The position numbers and the translations under genes are program-made. A stretch of 50,451 nucleotides of DNA from Bhargavaea sp. CC-171006 (GTDB taxonomy: Bacteria > Bacillota > Bacilli > Bacillales_A > Planococcaceae). Shown here in pieces: positions 9,022 through 16,623 of the stretch (positions within the stretch are counted from its first letter, which is position 1; each line of letters opens with the position of its first letter). The notes under the pieces were generated by a model. The model saw nothing but the letters and a program-made list of their open reading frames with translations, had not been told where the DNA came from and did no database searches. The stretch spans positions 1-50,451 of the forward strand of contig NZ_QUZH01000005.1 in NCBI RefSeq assembly GCF_009761675.1, in the 5' to 3' direction.

Positions 9022-9187
9022 CATGTCCGAGTTTCTCCGGGGCCAGGTCCGGATTCCAATCTGCAAATCCGAGTCCTGCTTCCTAAGTCCGAATTTCCCT
9101 TTGTAAGTCTGATTCCTGACCGCTAAGTCCGAGTCTCACTCTGTAAGTCCGATTCCTCATCGCTAAGTCCGAGTTTCAGAATGCATT
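9022..9187. repeat. Tandem array of degenerate 20-bp repeats
   Basis: Eight TCCGA-type cores begin at 9026, 9048, 9068, 9088, 9108, 9128, 9148 and 9168; from 9048 onward the spacing is exactly 20 bases. The unit is roughly TCCGAnTYYC, six variable bases, TAAG. Units alternate between a GATTCCT...CGCTAAG form and a GAGTYTC...TGTAAG form, giving a 40-bp superperiod in the right half. It fills most of the 345-base gap between the antiporter terminator and the topB promoter. It has no CRISPR features and no good reading frame. Confidence 0.85.
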
Positions 9188-9206
9188 ATTATCAGCGGAC
9201 TAACAG

Positions 9207-9234
9207 AAAAGCCGGGAGCACAGTTGCTCCCGGC
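9207..9234 (-). terminator. Intrinsic terminator of the antiporter gene
   Basis: A perfect 10-bp stem GCCGGGAGCA/TGCTCCCGGC with a 4-base loop is followed on the minus strand by TTTTCTG. It is bracketed by an 11-bp direct repeat (AATGCATTATT at 9180-9190 and 9238-9248). Confidence 0.85.
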
Positions 9235-9243
9235 CACAATGCA

Positions 9244-11208
9244 TTATTTAAGTGCCGATTCCGGTGCCCGACCCGGGAGCGGCGGTTTCCCGCCGTTTCC
9301 GTCCCCGCCTGCCGGATCGTTGCCGTTCAGACGATTCTTGATCTGCTCCTTGCTGGCCGATACCTTGCCGTCCGTCTTGTCCTCCAGCTTCTCCTTCACC
9401 TTCTCCACCGTTTTATCCGGTGGGCTCAGGGAAACCACGAGATCGCCCGGTTCTGCCGCCAGCTCGGCACCCGGTGAGAAGAAGTCGACCCTGCCGTCTT
9501 TTCTCAGGATATAGAGGAGGACCGGACTCTCGTCCCGCTCGCGGAGGTATTGGGTGTACTTGTACCGTTCCGTGATCGGTGTCTTCCGGATCACATGGCC
9601 GTTCCGGACACGGGAGTCAAGCACACCCACAGGGAGAGCAGGATCGAACAGGAACCGCCCCGGTGAGCGGACGAGCCGCACACTGTCGACCCCGTAGCGT
9701 TTCGGGTCCCCTTTCAGCCCGGACCGGTGGACGAACGACGGGCCGAAGTCATGGACGAAATCACTGCAGATATGGGCGTTATACATGTCCATCTGTGTCA
9801 TCGACAGCAGATTCTGGTAAGGCGCCAGGTCATACCGGTAGTCGACTTGCTCTGACAGAATATCCCCCGAAAGCACTTTGATGCCGGCCTTGCGGGCCTC
9901 GAACACATCGTTCCAGGCATCGGTCATGATGGCTACCGGCTTCCCGTCTTCCTTGATGGAGGCGGCAAGCTTCGCAATGAAAGGCCCGCCACCGACAATC
10001 AGGGCACCGGAGTTGTCTGCCGCCACAAGGTTCAGTTTCTTGGCGAGCGGCCCGAGCGTGAAGCCATGCACAACAACCGTGCCGAAGACGAGCGCGAACG
10101 TCAGCGCCGTCAGAAGCTCTGCGTCCTTGTAGCCCTGATCAAGCAGAATCGAGGCAAAATACCCGGAAACCGTGAGCGCGACAATGCCGCGGGGCGCGAT
10201 CCAGCCGACGAGCGTTCGCTCCTGCCTGGTCAGGTCTGTGCCGATTGTCGACAGCCAGATCGACAGCGGCCGGACGACGAACAGCGTCGCAAGGACAAAA
10301 GCGATAATACGCGGTTCGAAGACGGCGCGCAGCGTATCCACCGAAAGTGACGCCGTCAGCATCACGAAAATAGCGGAAACGAGCAGAACAGTGATGTTTT
10401 CCTTGAAATGCCGGATGTCCTCGATCGAAGACAGATGCATATTCGCCATCGAGACCCCCATCACGGTGACCGCGAGCAGCCCGGTCTCATGCATGATCTC
10501 ATCAGAAACGACAAAGACCAGCAGAACGGCCGCAAACAGCACCGGGGACTTCAGGAACTCCGGCACTTTGTCCGCTTCAAACATCCTGCCGAGCACCCAG
10601 GCGACGAACCAGCCGAGCACGCCCGCAAAAGCCGAGGCTGCAAAGAAGATCAGAATGCCTGAACCGGTCAAGTCCCCCTTCAGGAAACGGATGATCTCAA
10701 ATGCAAACAGTGCAAGCAGCGCGCCGAACGGATCGACAATGATTCCTTCCCACTTCAGAATGGCTCCGACACGAGGCTTCAGCTTAGCCTGGCGCAGGAG
10801 CGGCAGGATGACCGTCGGACCTGTGACAATAAACAGTCCCCCGATGACGAACGCCACTTCCCAACTGAGGCCTGCAACATAGTGCGCAGCCAGCGCCCCG
10901 AAAATCCAGGCAAGAAATGCACCCAGCGTCACAATCCGGCCGACCGGACGGAAAAACCCGCGGATTTCCCGCACGTCCAGATTCAGGCTCCCTTCGAACA
11001 GGATAATCGCCACCGCGATTGAAATGATCGGGCCGAAAAAGTCCCCGATCTGCTGTTCGGGATTCAGCAGGCCGAGCAGCGGACCGAGCAGCAGGCCCGC
11101 GATGGACATGACGACGATTGCCGGCAGCCTCAGCCGCCAGGCCAGCCACTGCGAACCGATACCGATCGCCACAATCGCCATGAAGGAGAACAGGAATGAA
11201 TCGAACAT
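9244..11208 (-). CDS. CPA1-family cation:proton antiporter with TrkA-type regulatory domain
   Basis: A 654-residue protein. Residues about 1-390 form 11-13 membrane helices with antiporter landmarks such as IAVAIILFEGSLNLDVREI, GLFIVTGPTVILPLL and GWIAPRGIVALTVSGYF. Residues about 400-500 contain a Rossmann motif ALIVGGGPFIAKL typical of TrkA-N nucleotide-binding domains. A further soluble segment and a charged Lys/Gly-rich tail follow. This is the NhaP/KefB-like organisation expected for Na+ or K+/H+ exchange controlled by a nucleotide. ATG 11208 has AAGGGGGGAT upstream. Ion specificity cannot be assigned. Confidence 0.9.
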   Translation of the reverse strand: MFDSFLFSFMAIVAIGIGSQWLAWRLRLPAIVVMSIAGLLLGPLLGLLNPEQQIGDFFGPIISIAVAIILFEGSLNLDVREIRGFFRPVGRIVTLGAFLAWIFGALAAHYVAGLSWEVAFVIGGLFIVTGPTVILPLLRQAKLKPRVGAILKWEGIIVDPFGALLALFAFEIIRFLKGDLTGSGILIFFAASAFAGVLGWFVAWVLGRMFEADKVPEFLKSPVLFAAVLLVFVVSDEIMHETGLLAVTVMGVSMANMHLSSIEDIRHFKENITVLLVSAIFVMLTASLSVDTLRAVFEPRIIAFVLATLFVVRPLSIWLSTIGTDLTRQERTLVGWIAPRGIVALTVSGYFASILLDQGYKDAELLTALTFALVFGTVVVHGFTLGPLAKKLNLVAADNSGALIVGGGPFIAKLAASIKEDGKPVAIMTDAWNDVFEARKAGIKVLSGDILSEQVDYRYDLAPYQNLLSMTQMDMYNAHICSDFVHDFGPSFVHRSGLKGDPKRYGVDSVRLVRSPGRFLFDPALPVGVLDSRVRNGHVIRKTPITERYKYTQYLRERDESPVLLYILRKDGRVDFFSPGAELAAEPGDLVVSLSPPDKTVEKVKEKLEDKTDGKVSASKEQIKNRLNGNDPAGGDGNGGKPPLPGRAPESALK

Positions 11209-11351
11209 GGGAAATCCCCCCTTTTCGCTCTCAAAAATAATACCCAGTTTACCACAAACAGCCGATACTTCCAGTCCGGGCCCTCATATTCCGGAGGCTG
11301 GTCCCATATGTTGGACAGGAACCGATATTGCAGCCAGAAAGGGTGAAGGCC

Positions 11352-12377
11352 TTGACCGGAAAACCGAAAAAGAAAGCGGTGTTTTACTGTACGGCAATCG
11401 ATATCCCCTCCGCCTACCGGACACGGCGCGCGCTGCGCATTGCGCAGTCGCTTACCGATATTGAAGTGATCTTCCTTTCGGAGCGCCCGCTCTCCCACAT
11501 CGAGGAGGCGGGCTTCCGGGTCGTCCGGATCCGGGGAAAGGATGGGCTCAGGAAAGCAGCCGGCGAACTGCGGCCCGATATCCTCCTGAGGGACGGCCGC
11601 TCAGAGCCTGGAGAGATGGATTCGCTCAGAAACATGATTCCCGCAATTATTCATTTTGATGACAATGGTGAAGATGGATCCTTGGCAGACCTTGTCTTCC
11701 GCACATTCGCCGGAGAACTCCGGGGTCCCGTGCCGTCCAATGTTGTCATGGGCCAGGCCGGTTTTATAGCGGACCCGAGCCTGATCCGGCACCGACGCGT
11801 CGGGCTCGGCAAACGGCCTCCGGGAGACCTGCCGCATATTGTCGTCGCCCACGGCCCGACTGATCCTGCCAACCTTTCTCACAGGACACTCAGGCATCTG
11901 ACGCAGCTGCACATTCCTCTGAAAGTGACGGTCCTGCTGGGGGAAGCCTACCCTCATCCGGAGGATCCGCTCATGATGATGGCACTCGGACGCCGCAACG
12001 TCACCGTCAGGAAAATGCCCTATGATTACGGCAGAGAACTCGCCTCCGCTGATATCGTCATCTGTTCTTCCGGATATATCCCCTATGACGTCGCTTTCCT
12101 GAGCATCCCGTGCATCGTCCTCGCACAGGATGAAGAAGAACTGGGACATGCGCTCCCAAATGAGGAAAACGGCTTTATTCCGCTCGGACTTGGCCGCAAA
12201 GTCAAGCAGTCGATGCTGCTGAATGCGGTGATGGAACTTCTCCTTCATGAGCCGCGCAGAAAACGCGCGGTCGAACGGCAGGCTGCGCTCAATGTCGAGG
12301 ACGGACTCGACATGGTAAGCGAAGCCGTTCATTACTACCTTGAATATCCGCCGCGCAGGGAAGCCGGGAAACACTGA
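11352..12377 (+). CDS. SpsG/PseG-like glycosyltransferase-fold protein
   Basis: About 341 residues with a GT-B-like layout. The N-terminal half starts KKKAVFYCTAIDIPSAYRT, with the nucleotide-binding-type half at VVAHGPTDPANLSHRT and CSSGYIPYDVAFLSIPCIVL. The second motif resembles the donor-binding loop of SpsG/PseG/MurG-like enzymes. In Bacillus, spsG belongs to the spore-coat polysaccharide operon; here the gene stands alone, divergent from the antiporter, so a specific reaction should not be assumed. The start is TTG 11352 behind AAAGGGTGA; an upstream TTG at 11328 is possible. Confidence 0.6.
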   Translation: MTGKPKKKAVFYCTAIDIPSAYRTRRALRIAQSLTDIEVIFLSERPLSHIEEAGFRVVRIRGKDGLRKAAGELRPDILLRDGRSEPGEMDSLRNMIPAIIHFDDNGEDGSLADLVFRTFAGELRGPVPSNVVMGQAGFIADPSLIRHRRVGLGKRPPGDLPHIVVAHGPTDPANLSHRTLRHLTQLHIPLKVTVLLGEAYPHPEDPLMMMALGRRNVTVRKMPYDYGRELASADIVICSSGYIPYDVAFLSIPCIVLAQDEEELGHALPNEENGFIPLGLGRKVKQSMLLNAVMELLLHEPRRKRAVERQAALNVEDGLDMVSEAVHYYLEYPPRREAGKH

Positions 12378-12437
12378 TCTGCTCTTTCCTGACAACAGAT
12401 AATGTGCGCATGACTTGATACGCCATCCGGCCGGCTA

Positions 12438-12446
12438 TGATACAAT
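12438..12446 (+). promoter_or_regulatory. Extended -10 promoter (TGATACAAT)
   Basis: TGn plus TACAAT lies 25 bases upstream of the ATG of the coiled-coil gene; a TTGATA lies 20 bases further upstream. Confidence 0.45.
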
Positions 12447-12470
12447 GACCGCGACAAGGAGGCGTTCAAG

Positions 12471-12656
12471 ATGGACAAACGTTCACTCGAAGCGGAAATC
12501 GCGGAACTGAAAATGGACTATATCAGCCTGCAGGGCGACATCGAGAAGCTCGAGTCGACCGGCCATGAGGCACAGGTCCAGAAAGCTGAACAGAGGCTGG
12601 CGGACATGGAAGCCCGCCTGTCGGAACTGAACCGGCAGCTGGATGGGCTTGACTGA
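12471..12656 (+). CDS. SE1832-like small coiled-coil protein
   Basis: A 61-residue, strongly charged, fully helical protein with a leucine heptad pattern through almost its whole length, including LKMDYISLQGDIEKLESTG. From memory this matches the SE1832 family of short Bacillales proteins of unknown function. ATG 12471 has AAGGAGGCG at good spacing, and a promoter and terminator of its own frame the gene. Confidence 0.8.
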   Translation: MDKRSLEAEIAELKMDYISLQGDIEKLESTGHEAQVQKAEQRLADMEARLSELNRQLDGLD

Positions 12657-12664
12657 ATACGAAG

Positions 12665-12700
12665 GCGGCCTCCGCACCGGTTTGTGCGGAGGCCGCTTTT
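12665..12700 (+). terminator. Intrinsic terminator of the coiled-coil gene
   Basis: A perfect 13-bp stem GCGGCCTCCGCAC/GTGCGGAGGCCGC is followed by TTTTGTTG. It may also serve the convergent PLD-type gene, but its minus-strand side has no T-run. Confidence 0.9.
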
Positions 12701-12710
12701 GTTGTCGGGA

Positions 12711-14171
12711 TCAATAAGTGGTGAGCTTGAGAAGTTTCTGCAGGCCGTAGACGACCCGCTGTGCCTGGGAGAAGCCGTCCAGCTTTTCCCCGGCCTCCAA
12801 CGTGTATAGCGCATCTTCATTGTTCCAGAGCCGGTTGAAATAGCCGTCCAGCTCATCTGCGAGCGGGCTGTCCGACGGTGCCTCGATGCGCAGGTCGGCC
12901 TCGAGGTTGTAATCATCCAGCGCTCGCTCCGTCATGTTGGCGGCGCCATTTGAAATGTAGGCCGTGTCACCATCCTTCACATAAACGAGCTTGGTATGGT
13001 ACTGCCCGATGACCGCATTATAGAAACGGATTTCGATCCGGCCCTCCGAGTCCTCGATCAGCTCTTCCGCAACCGGCATGTTCGGCAGGCCGGTCTTCTT
13101 GTTTCCGAAAGCATTCTCGTTCGGGTCAAGGATGATGCGTACCCTTGCGCCCCGCTCGGCAGCTTCGACAAGCGCCGACAAAACATCACGCTTGGCAAGA
13201 TAGAACATGCCGAGCCATACCTCGTCCCCTTCATCCGCTTTTCCGATGTCCTCAAGCAGGTGGTCAAGGATCCGCCGCTCCGTCACGTACTGCACGCCGT
13301 ATTGCCCGTCCGGGTTTTCCTCCGTCTCCGTCCTCGGAAACTTTTCGGGGCCGCCGGAGTAGCGGGACACCGCTTCCTCTGCTTTGAGCACATCATTGAT
13401 CACGGGGCCATCCGCCTTGAAAGCGACATTGCCGTGCCAGCCACTCGCATCATGCGGATTGCCGGAATTTACAAGCACGCCTTCTTCCGTGACGATCACT
13501 TTCCGGTGGTTCGCCTTGACGTTCAGCAGTTTCAGATAGGAACGCACCGTCATGTCCGGAGCATCCTCGGCCATCGGATTCGGCAGCCAACCCTTTCCTT
13601 CTTCTCCCCACCACTGGAAGAGGATCCGGTAGACACCCGAATAGATCGGTGTCGAATCCCTGAGTGGATCGAGGGCGGTTACCACAACCTCAACGCCCGC
13701 TTGCTCCAATCGGCTGAGTTCCTCGGATTCAAACGAACCGTACCCATTATTGACCGGATCGGTAATGAGAATGACCGGCATATCGGGATTCTCTTTTTTC
13801 TTCTCCGCCAGCCGGTCTGTCAGCGTACGTGCAAGCTCGGGGAAGTCCTCTTTTTCATCGTAATAACCGTTGTAGAGGAAAAAGTCCGCAACAACGAATT
13901 CTTCAGCCCGATCGATCATCGAAAACACCTCATCGAAGATCTGCAGTTCATGGACCATGCCGTCCTTTGACCGGTCCTGTGAAAAGGTCAGGTCCGTGAA
14001 CATTTCCACATTGTCTGTCCGGTAGAGCTTCCCGTCATGTGAAATGCCTTCCGGGAGCGGCTTGTATGTATGATAAAGAACGATACCGATATAAATGAGT
14101 ACGAATAGGCAGGCGATGATCGTCAGTACCCTGCGCCTCGTGCTCCATTCTTTTACTTTCTCCTTGTCCAT
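12711..14171 (-). CDS. Membrane-anchored phospholipase D superfamily protein
   Basis: A 486-residue protein with a single N-terminal membrane helix (about 14-36) and two PLD modules. The first HxK is H222-R-K224, followed by VIVT and Glu229 in place of the usual Asp, with a downstream SGNPHDASGWHGN. The second is H392-T-K394, followed by LVYV-Lys399-Asp400, one position off the standard spacing, with SNGAANMTERALDDYN after it. Phospholipase or cardiolipin-synthase-like chemistry at the outer face is possible. ATG 14171 has AAAGGGGGGAG upstream. It lies after the ECF sigma gene, separated by a terminator. Confidence 0.8.
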   Translation of the reverse strand: MDKEKVKEWSTRRRVLTIIACLFVLIYIGIVLYHTYKPLPEGISHDGKLYRTDNVEMFTDLTFSQDRSKDGMVHELQIFDEVFSMIDRAEEFVVADFFLYNGYYDEKEDFPELARTLTDRLAEKKKENPDMPVILITDPVNNGYGSFESEELSRLEQAGVEVVVTALDPLRDSTPIYSGVYRILFQWWGEEGKGWLPNPMAEDAPDMTVRSYLKLLNVKANHRKVIVTEEGVLVNSGNPHDASGWHGNVAFKADGPVINDVLKAEEAVSRYSGGPEKFPRTETEENPDGQYGVQYVTERRILDHLLEDIGKADEGDEVWLGMFYLAKRDVLSALVEAAERGARVRIILDPNENAFGNKKTGLPNMPVAEELIEDSEGRIEIRFYNAVIGQYHTKLVYVKDGDTAYISNGAANMTERALDDYNLEADLRIEAPSDSPLADELDGYFNRLWNNEDALYTLEAGEKLDGFSQAQRVVYGLQKLLKLTTY

Positions 14172-14244
14172 GCGATCTCCCCCCTTTGGTCCCCTTTCCA
14201 TTCCCCTTTCCTATGCGCGGGGAAACGCGCCTGCTCCGCGGAAA

Positions 14245-14277
14245 AGAAAAAACGATCCGGGCAACTTTCTGCCCGGA
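14245..14277 (-). terminator. Intrinsic terminator after the ECF sigma gene
   Basis: An 8-bp stem TCCGGGCA/TGCCCGGA is followed on the minus strand by CGTTTTTTCTTTTCC. Confidence 0.85.
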
Positions 14278-14297
14278 CCGCCGTCCTAATGATTATC

Positions 14298-14849
14298 TTA
14301 TCCGGCTGTGACGTAGCCTTCCGCCTGCTCGTCGAGAAGCATCATTTCCTTCAGGCGCTGCTTGGCGCGGAAAAGCCGGGATTTGACGGTTCCGATGGAG
14401 ACTTTCATGAGCTCGGCGATTTCGTTTAGCGAGTACTGGTTCACATAGAAATAAAGCACGGTTTTACGATAGATGCCGTCCAGTTCATCCAGCTTCGACT
14501 GAACGATGGCACGGATATCCTCACGTTCCAGCAGGTCATCAGCATTCGGCTCCACACATGGCACAAGGTCAAGAATCGGCACGTCGAGCGTTTCAGGCTG
14601 CTCCATGACATGCTGGCTCCGGCGCACCGTCTTACGGTAGCGGTCGCGGAACGTGTTCATGCAAATCGTTGTCAGCCAGGCCTTCACATGGTCCACGCCT
14701 TCAAGCGACTTCTCGTTCCGGACGACTTTCAGCCAGACGTCCTGCATGAGGTCTTCCGCCTCGTCCTTGTTCCGTGTGAGCTTCAGGCAGAGATGATAGA
14801 TAAAGCGTTCATATTCTTCGTAGATGGTTTCAATGTTACGACCGGCCAT
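14298..14849 (-). CDS. ECF-family RNA polymerase sigma factor
   Basis: A 183-residue group IV sigma factor. Region 2 includes AEDLMQDVWLKVVRN and VKAWLTTICMNTFRDRYRK, which bind the -10 element and core polymerase. Region 4 includes SLNEIAELMKVSIGTVKSRLFRAKQRL, the helix-turn-helix for the -35 element. ATG 14849 has GGGAGGGAT upstream. No anti-sigma gene is next to it: a terminator follows, then the PLD-type gene on the same strand. Its regulon and signal cannot be read from the window. Confidence 0.92.
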   Translation of the reverse strand: MAGRNIETIYEEYERFIYHLCLKLTRNKDEAEDLMQDVWLKVVRNEKSLEGVDHVKAWLTTICMNTFRDRYRKTVRRSQHVMEQPETLDVPILDLVPCVEPNADDLLEREDIRAIVQSKLDELDGIYRKTVLYFYVNQYSLNEIAELMKVSIGTVKSRLFRAKQRLKEMMLLDEQAEGYVTAG

Positions 14850-14973
14850 GGCCGATCCCTCCCGTTCGTTCTGTTCTTTGTTGACCTTATTGTCCTATAG
14901 AGAAACCTTGCCCTCCATCGGATTCTCTTTCAGGTCCATTACAAAGATGTAAGAAACGGGGAAAGGTTATCCA

Positions 14974-15113
14974 AAAGCGCAAGCGCCCGTTCAGCAACGT
15001 ACAAACCGGAGTACTTCGCAATGAGATAAAGGAAACACGGTGAGGAACGAACCGATGTTGACTTATCGCAGTGGAGAAGTGCGAAGTTTGCTAGTTGCTG
15101 GGCGCTGAAGCTG
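14974..15113. repeat. Structured dispersed-repeat or ncRNA-like element
   Basis: The 360-base gap between the sigma and CNNM genes holds this roughly 140-base element. Long-range pairs are nested: AGCGCCC (14982-14988) with GGGCGCT (15100-15106), AGCAAC (14993-14998) with GTTGCT (15094-15099), and ACTTCGCA (15013-15020) with TGCGAAGT (15080-15087). A conserved-looking core around GAGGAACGAACCGATGTTGA lies in the middle. From memory, elements starting AAAAGCGCAAGCGCCC recur in Bacillaceae genomes. No open frame here looks coding. Confidence 0.65.
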
Positions 15114-15135
15114 GCCGCAGCGGTCAGGAATTCGC

Positions 15136-15192
15136 AAAAAAGGCGCCTCCCTGGAAGGAAGCGCCCCGACGCAGGCAACCGCCTGCGTTTTT
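15136..15192. terminator. Double hairpin terminator region
   Basis: Two adjacent hairpins. ACGCAGGC/GCCTGCGT (15169-15188) is followed by TTTTTGTTTT on the plus strand. GGCGC-TCC/GGA-GCGCC (15142-15165) is followed by TTTTTT on the minus strand and should end the CNNM gene. The plus-strand side would stop any transcript crossing the structured element. Confidence 0.75.
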
Positions 15193-15209
15193 GTTTTGCT
15201 GTTTTCTTC

Positions 15210-16475
15210 TTATTCTTCTTCGGACGTTGCTGCTTCTTCCCCTACTTCGGGCTCCCGCCTCGTGATGAGCATTCGGGTGATGCGGTTGCGGTCCATTTCC
15301 TCGATGATGACATCCAGGTTGCCGTATGTGAATTGGTCGCCCGGCTCCGGTACGTGACCGAGTTGCTGGAGGACAAAGCCGCCGACCGTCTCATGCTCGT
15401 CCGGCATCTCGGCGCGGAAGGATTCCATCACATCATCCATTTCAAGACGCCCCGAACACTCCAGACGGGTGTCCGTCATTTCAAAGACGAGTACCTCGTC
15501 TTCCTGGTCGGTCTCGTCCTCGATGTCCTGGCCGATCATTTCTTCGATGATGTCTTCATGCGTAACGATGCCGAGAGTGCCGCCGTATTCGTCAAGAACA
15601 ATCGCGATATGCTTCTTTTTCGCCAGCATCATCTTGAACACACGCTCGACACTGAGCGTCTCGACGACAAACAACGGTTCACGGTCCATGTAATCCTCGA
15701 TCGTCGAATTAGGCTCCATCGACCATTCAATCAGCTGTTTGGAATAAAACACACCGACGATGGTATCCATGTTGTCCTCATACACCGGATAACGCGTGTA
15801 CCAGTGTTCAAGGATGGTATCCCGAACATATTCATAGTCGGCATCAATAGGGACACCGACGATTTCCGTCCGGTGGGCCGACATCACGTCGGACACATCT
15901 TTTTCCGGAAAGTCCATCACACCTTTGAGGCGGATGGATTCCTCTTCTTCAAAGGTCCCTTCCGTAGATGCAATATCCACCATCGACCTGAGATCTTCCT
16001 TCGTCAGTGTCGCCTCCGTCACCGCGCCTCGCGAAATGATCCGGATAAAGATATTCGTGAACAGCGACAGCAGATAGGTCAGCGGTGAAAGTACGATCAC
16101 CAGGAAACGGATGATCGGAAATACCAGATAGGCGATTTTTTCGGAGAACGTCGCCGCGATCGTCTTCGGAAGTACCTCCCCGAAGATGATCAGGGTGATC
16201 GTCAGGATGGTCGTTGCCAATCCCACCTGCCAGCCTTTGTCGATCGCAATCGCCGTAAGAAGTGTCGGCATGAGGATATTCACAATATTGTTCCCGATCA
16301 GGATTGATGTGATCATCCGGTCGGGTTTGCTGATGAGTTTCAGCAGTTTCTCGGATTTTCTGTCTCCCTGGTCAGCCCGGAGCTGCACCTTCATCCTGTT
16401 CGTGGCGGTAAGAGCCGTTTCACTGCCCGAGAAAAAGAAGGACAGGAAGAGCAGGATTCCCAAGACGATAAACAA
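15210..16475 (-). CDS. CNNM/CorC-family protein (DUF21, CBS pair, CorC_HlyC domain)
   Basis: A 421-residue membrane protein. Residues 1-185 are a DUF21 transmembrane domain opening with FSGSETALTATNRMK. A CBS pair follows at about 200-325 (MSAHRTEIVGVPIDADYEYV and VLDEYGGTLGIVTHEDIIEE), then a CorC_HlyC transporter-associated domain to about 405 and an acidic tail. Family members are linked to Mg2+ or Co2+ efflux and were once called hemolysins. The start is TTG 16475 with AGGGGGAATG upstream. A 'TGGTATGAT' promoter lies at 16524-16532. Confidence 0.92.
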   Translation of the reverse strand: MFIVLGILLFLSFFFSGSETALTATNRMKVQLRADQGDRKSEKLLKLISKPDRMITSILIGNNIVNILMPTLLTAIAIDKGWQVGLATTILTITLIIFGEVLPKTIAATFSEKIAYLVFPIIRFLVIVLSPLTYLLSLFTNIFIRIISRGAVTEATLTKEDLRSMVDIASTEGTFEEEESIRLKGVMDFPEKDVSDVMSAHRTEIVGVPIDADYEYVRDTILEHWYTRYPVYEDNMDTIVGVFYSKQLIEWSMEPNSTIEDYMDREPLFVVETLSVERVFKMMLAKKKHIAIVLDEYGGTLGIVTHEDIIEEMIGQDIEDETDQEDEVLVFEMTDTRLECSGRLEMDDVMESFRAEMPDEHETVGGFVLQQLGHVPEPGDQFTYGNLDVIIEEMDRNRITRMLITRREPEVGEEAATSEEE

Positions 16476-16523
16476 AAGTCATTCCCCCTGAGTTTACACG
16501 GAATTCAAAACACTTTATTGCCC

Positions 16524-16532
16524 ATCATACCA
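16524..16532 (-). promoter_or_regulatory. Extended -10 promoter of the CNNM gene
   Basis: Minus-strand TGGTATGAT, about 49 bases upstream of the TTG start; no clear -35 box. Confidence 0.5.
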
Positions 16533-16579
16533 TAAACTGTTCCCCCGATACTCTGATTTGAATCCGCTTTCTCTGTTTC

Positions 16580-16588
16580 TGGTATACT
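16580..16588 (+). promoter_or_regulatory. Extended -10 promoter of the M20 dipeptidase gene
   Basis: TGGTATACT lies 35 bases upstream of the ATG; a TTGAAT lies 19 bases before the TATACT box. It is back to back with the CNNM promoter. Confidence 0.55.
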
Positions 16589-16623
16589 TGGCACGTAAAC
16601 CAACCTGGAAAGAGGGATCAATA

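Noticed and set aside
8899-9066. N-terminal extension of topB
   Set aside because: It would cross the topB promoter and ribosome binding site and is absent from TopB proteins.
9022-9187. CRISPR array
   Set aside because: Units are 20 bases with no unique spacers, the repeats are degenerate and no cas genes are present.
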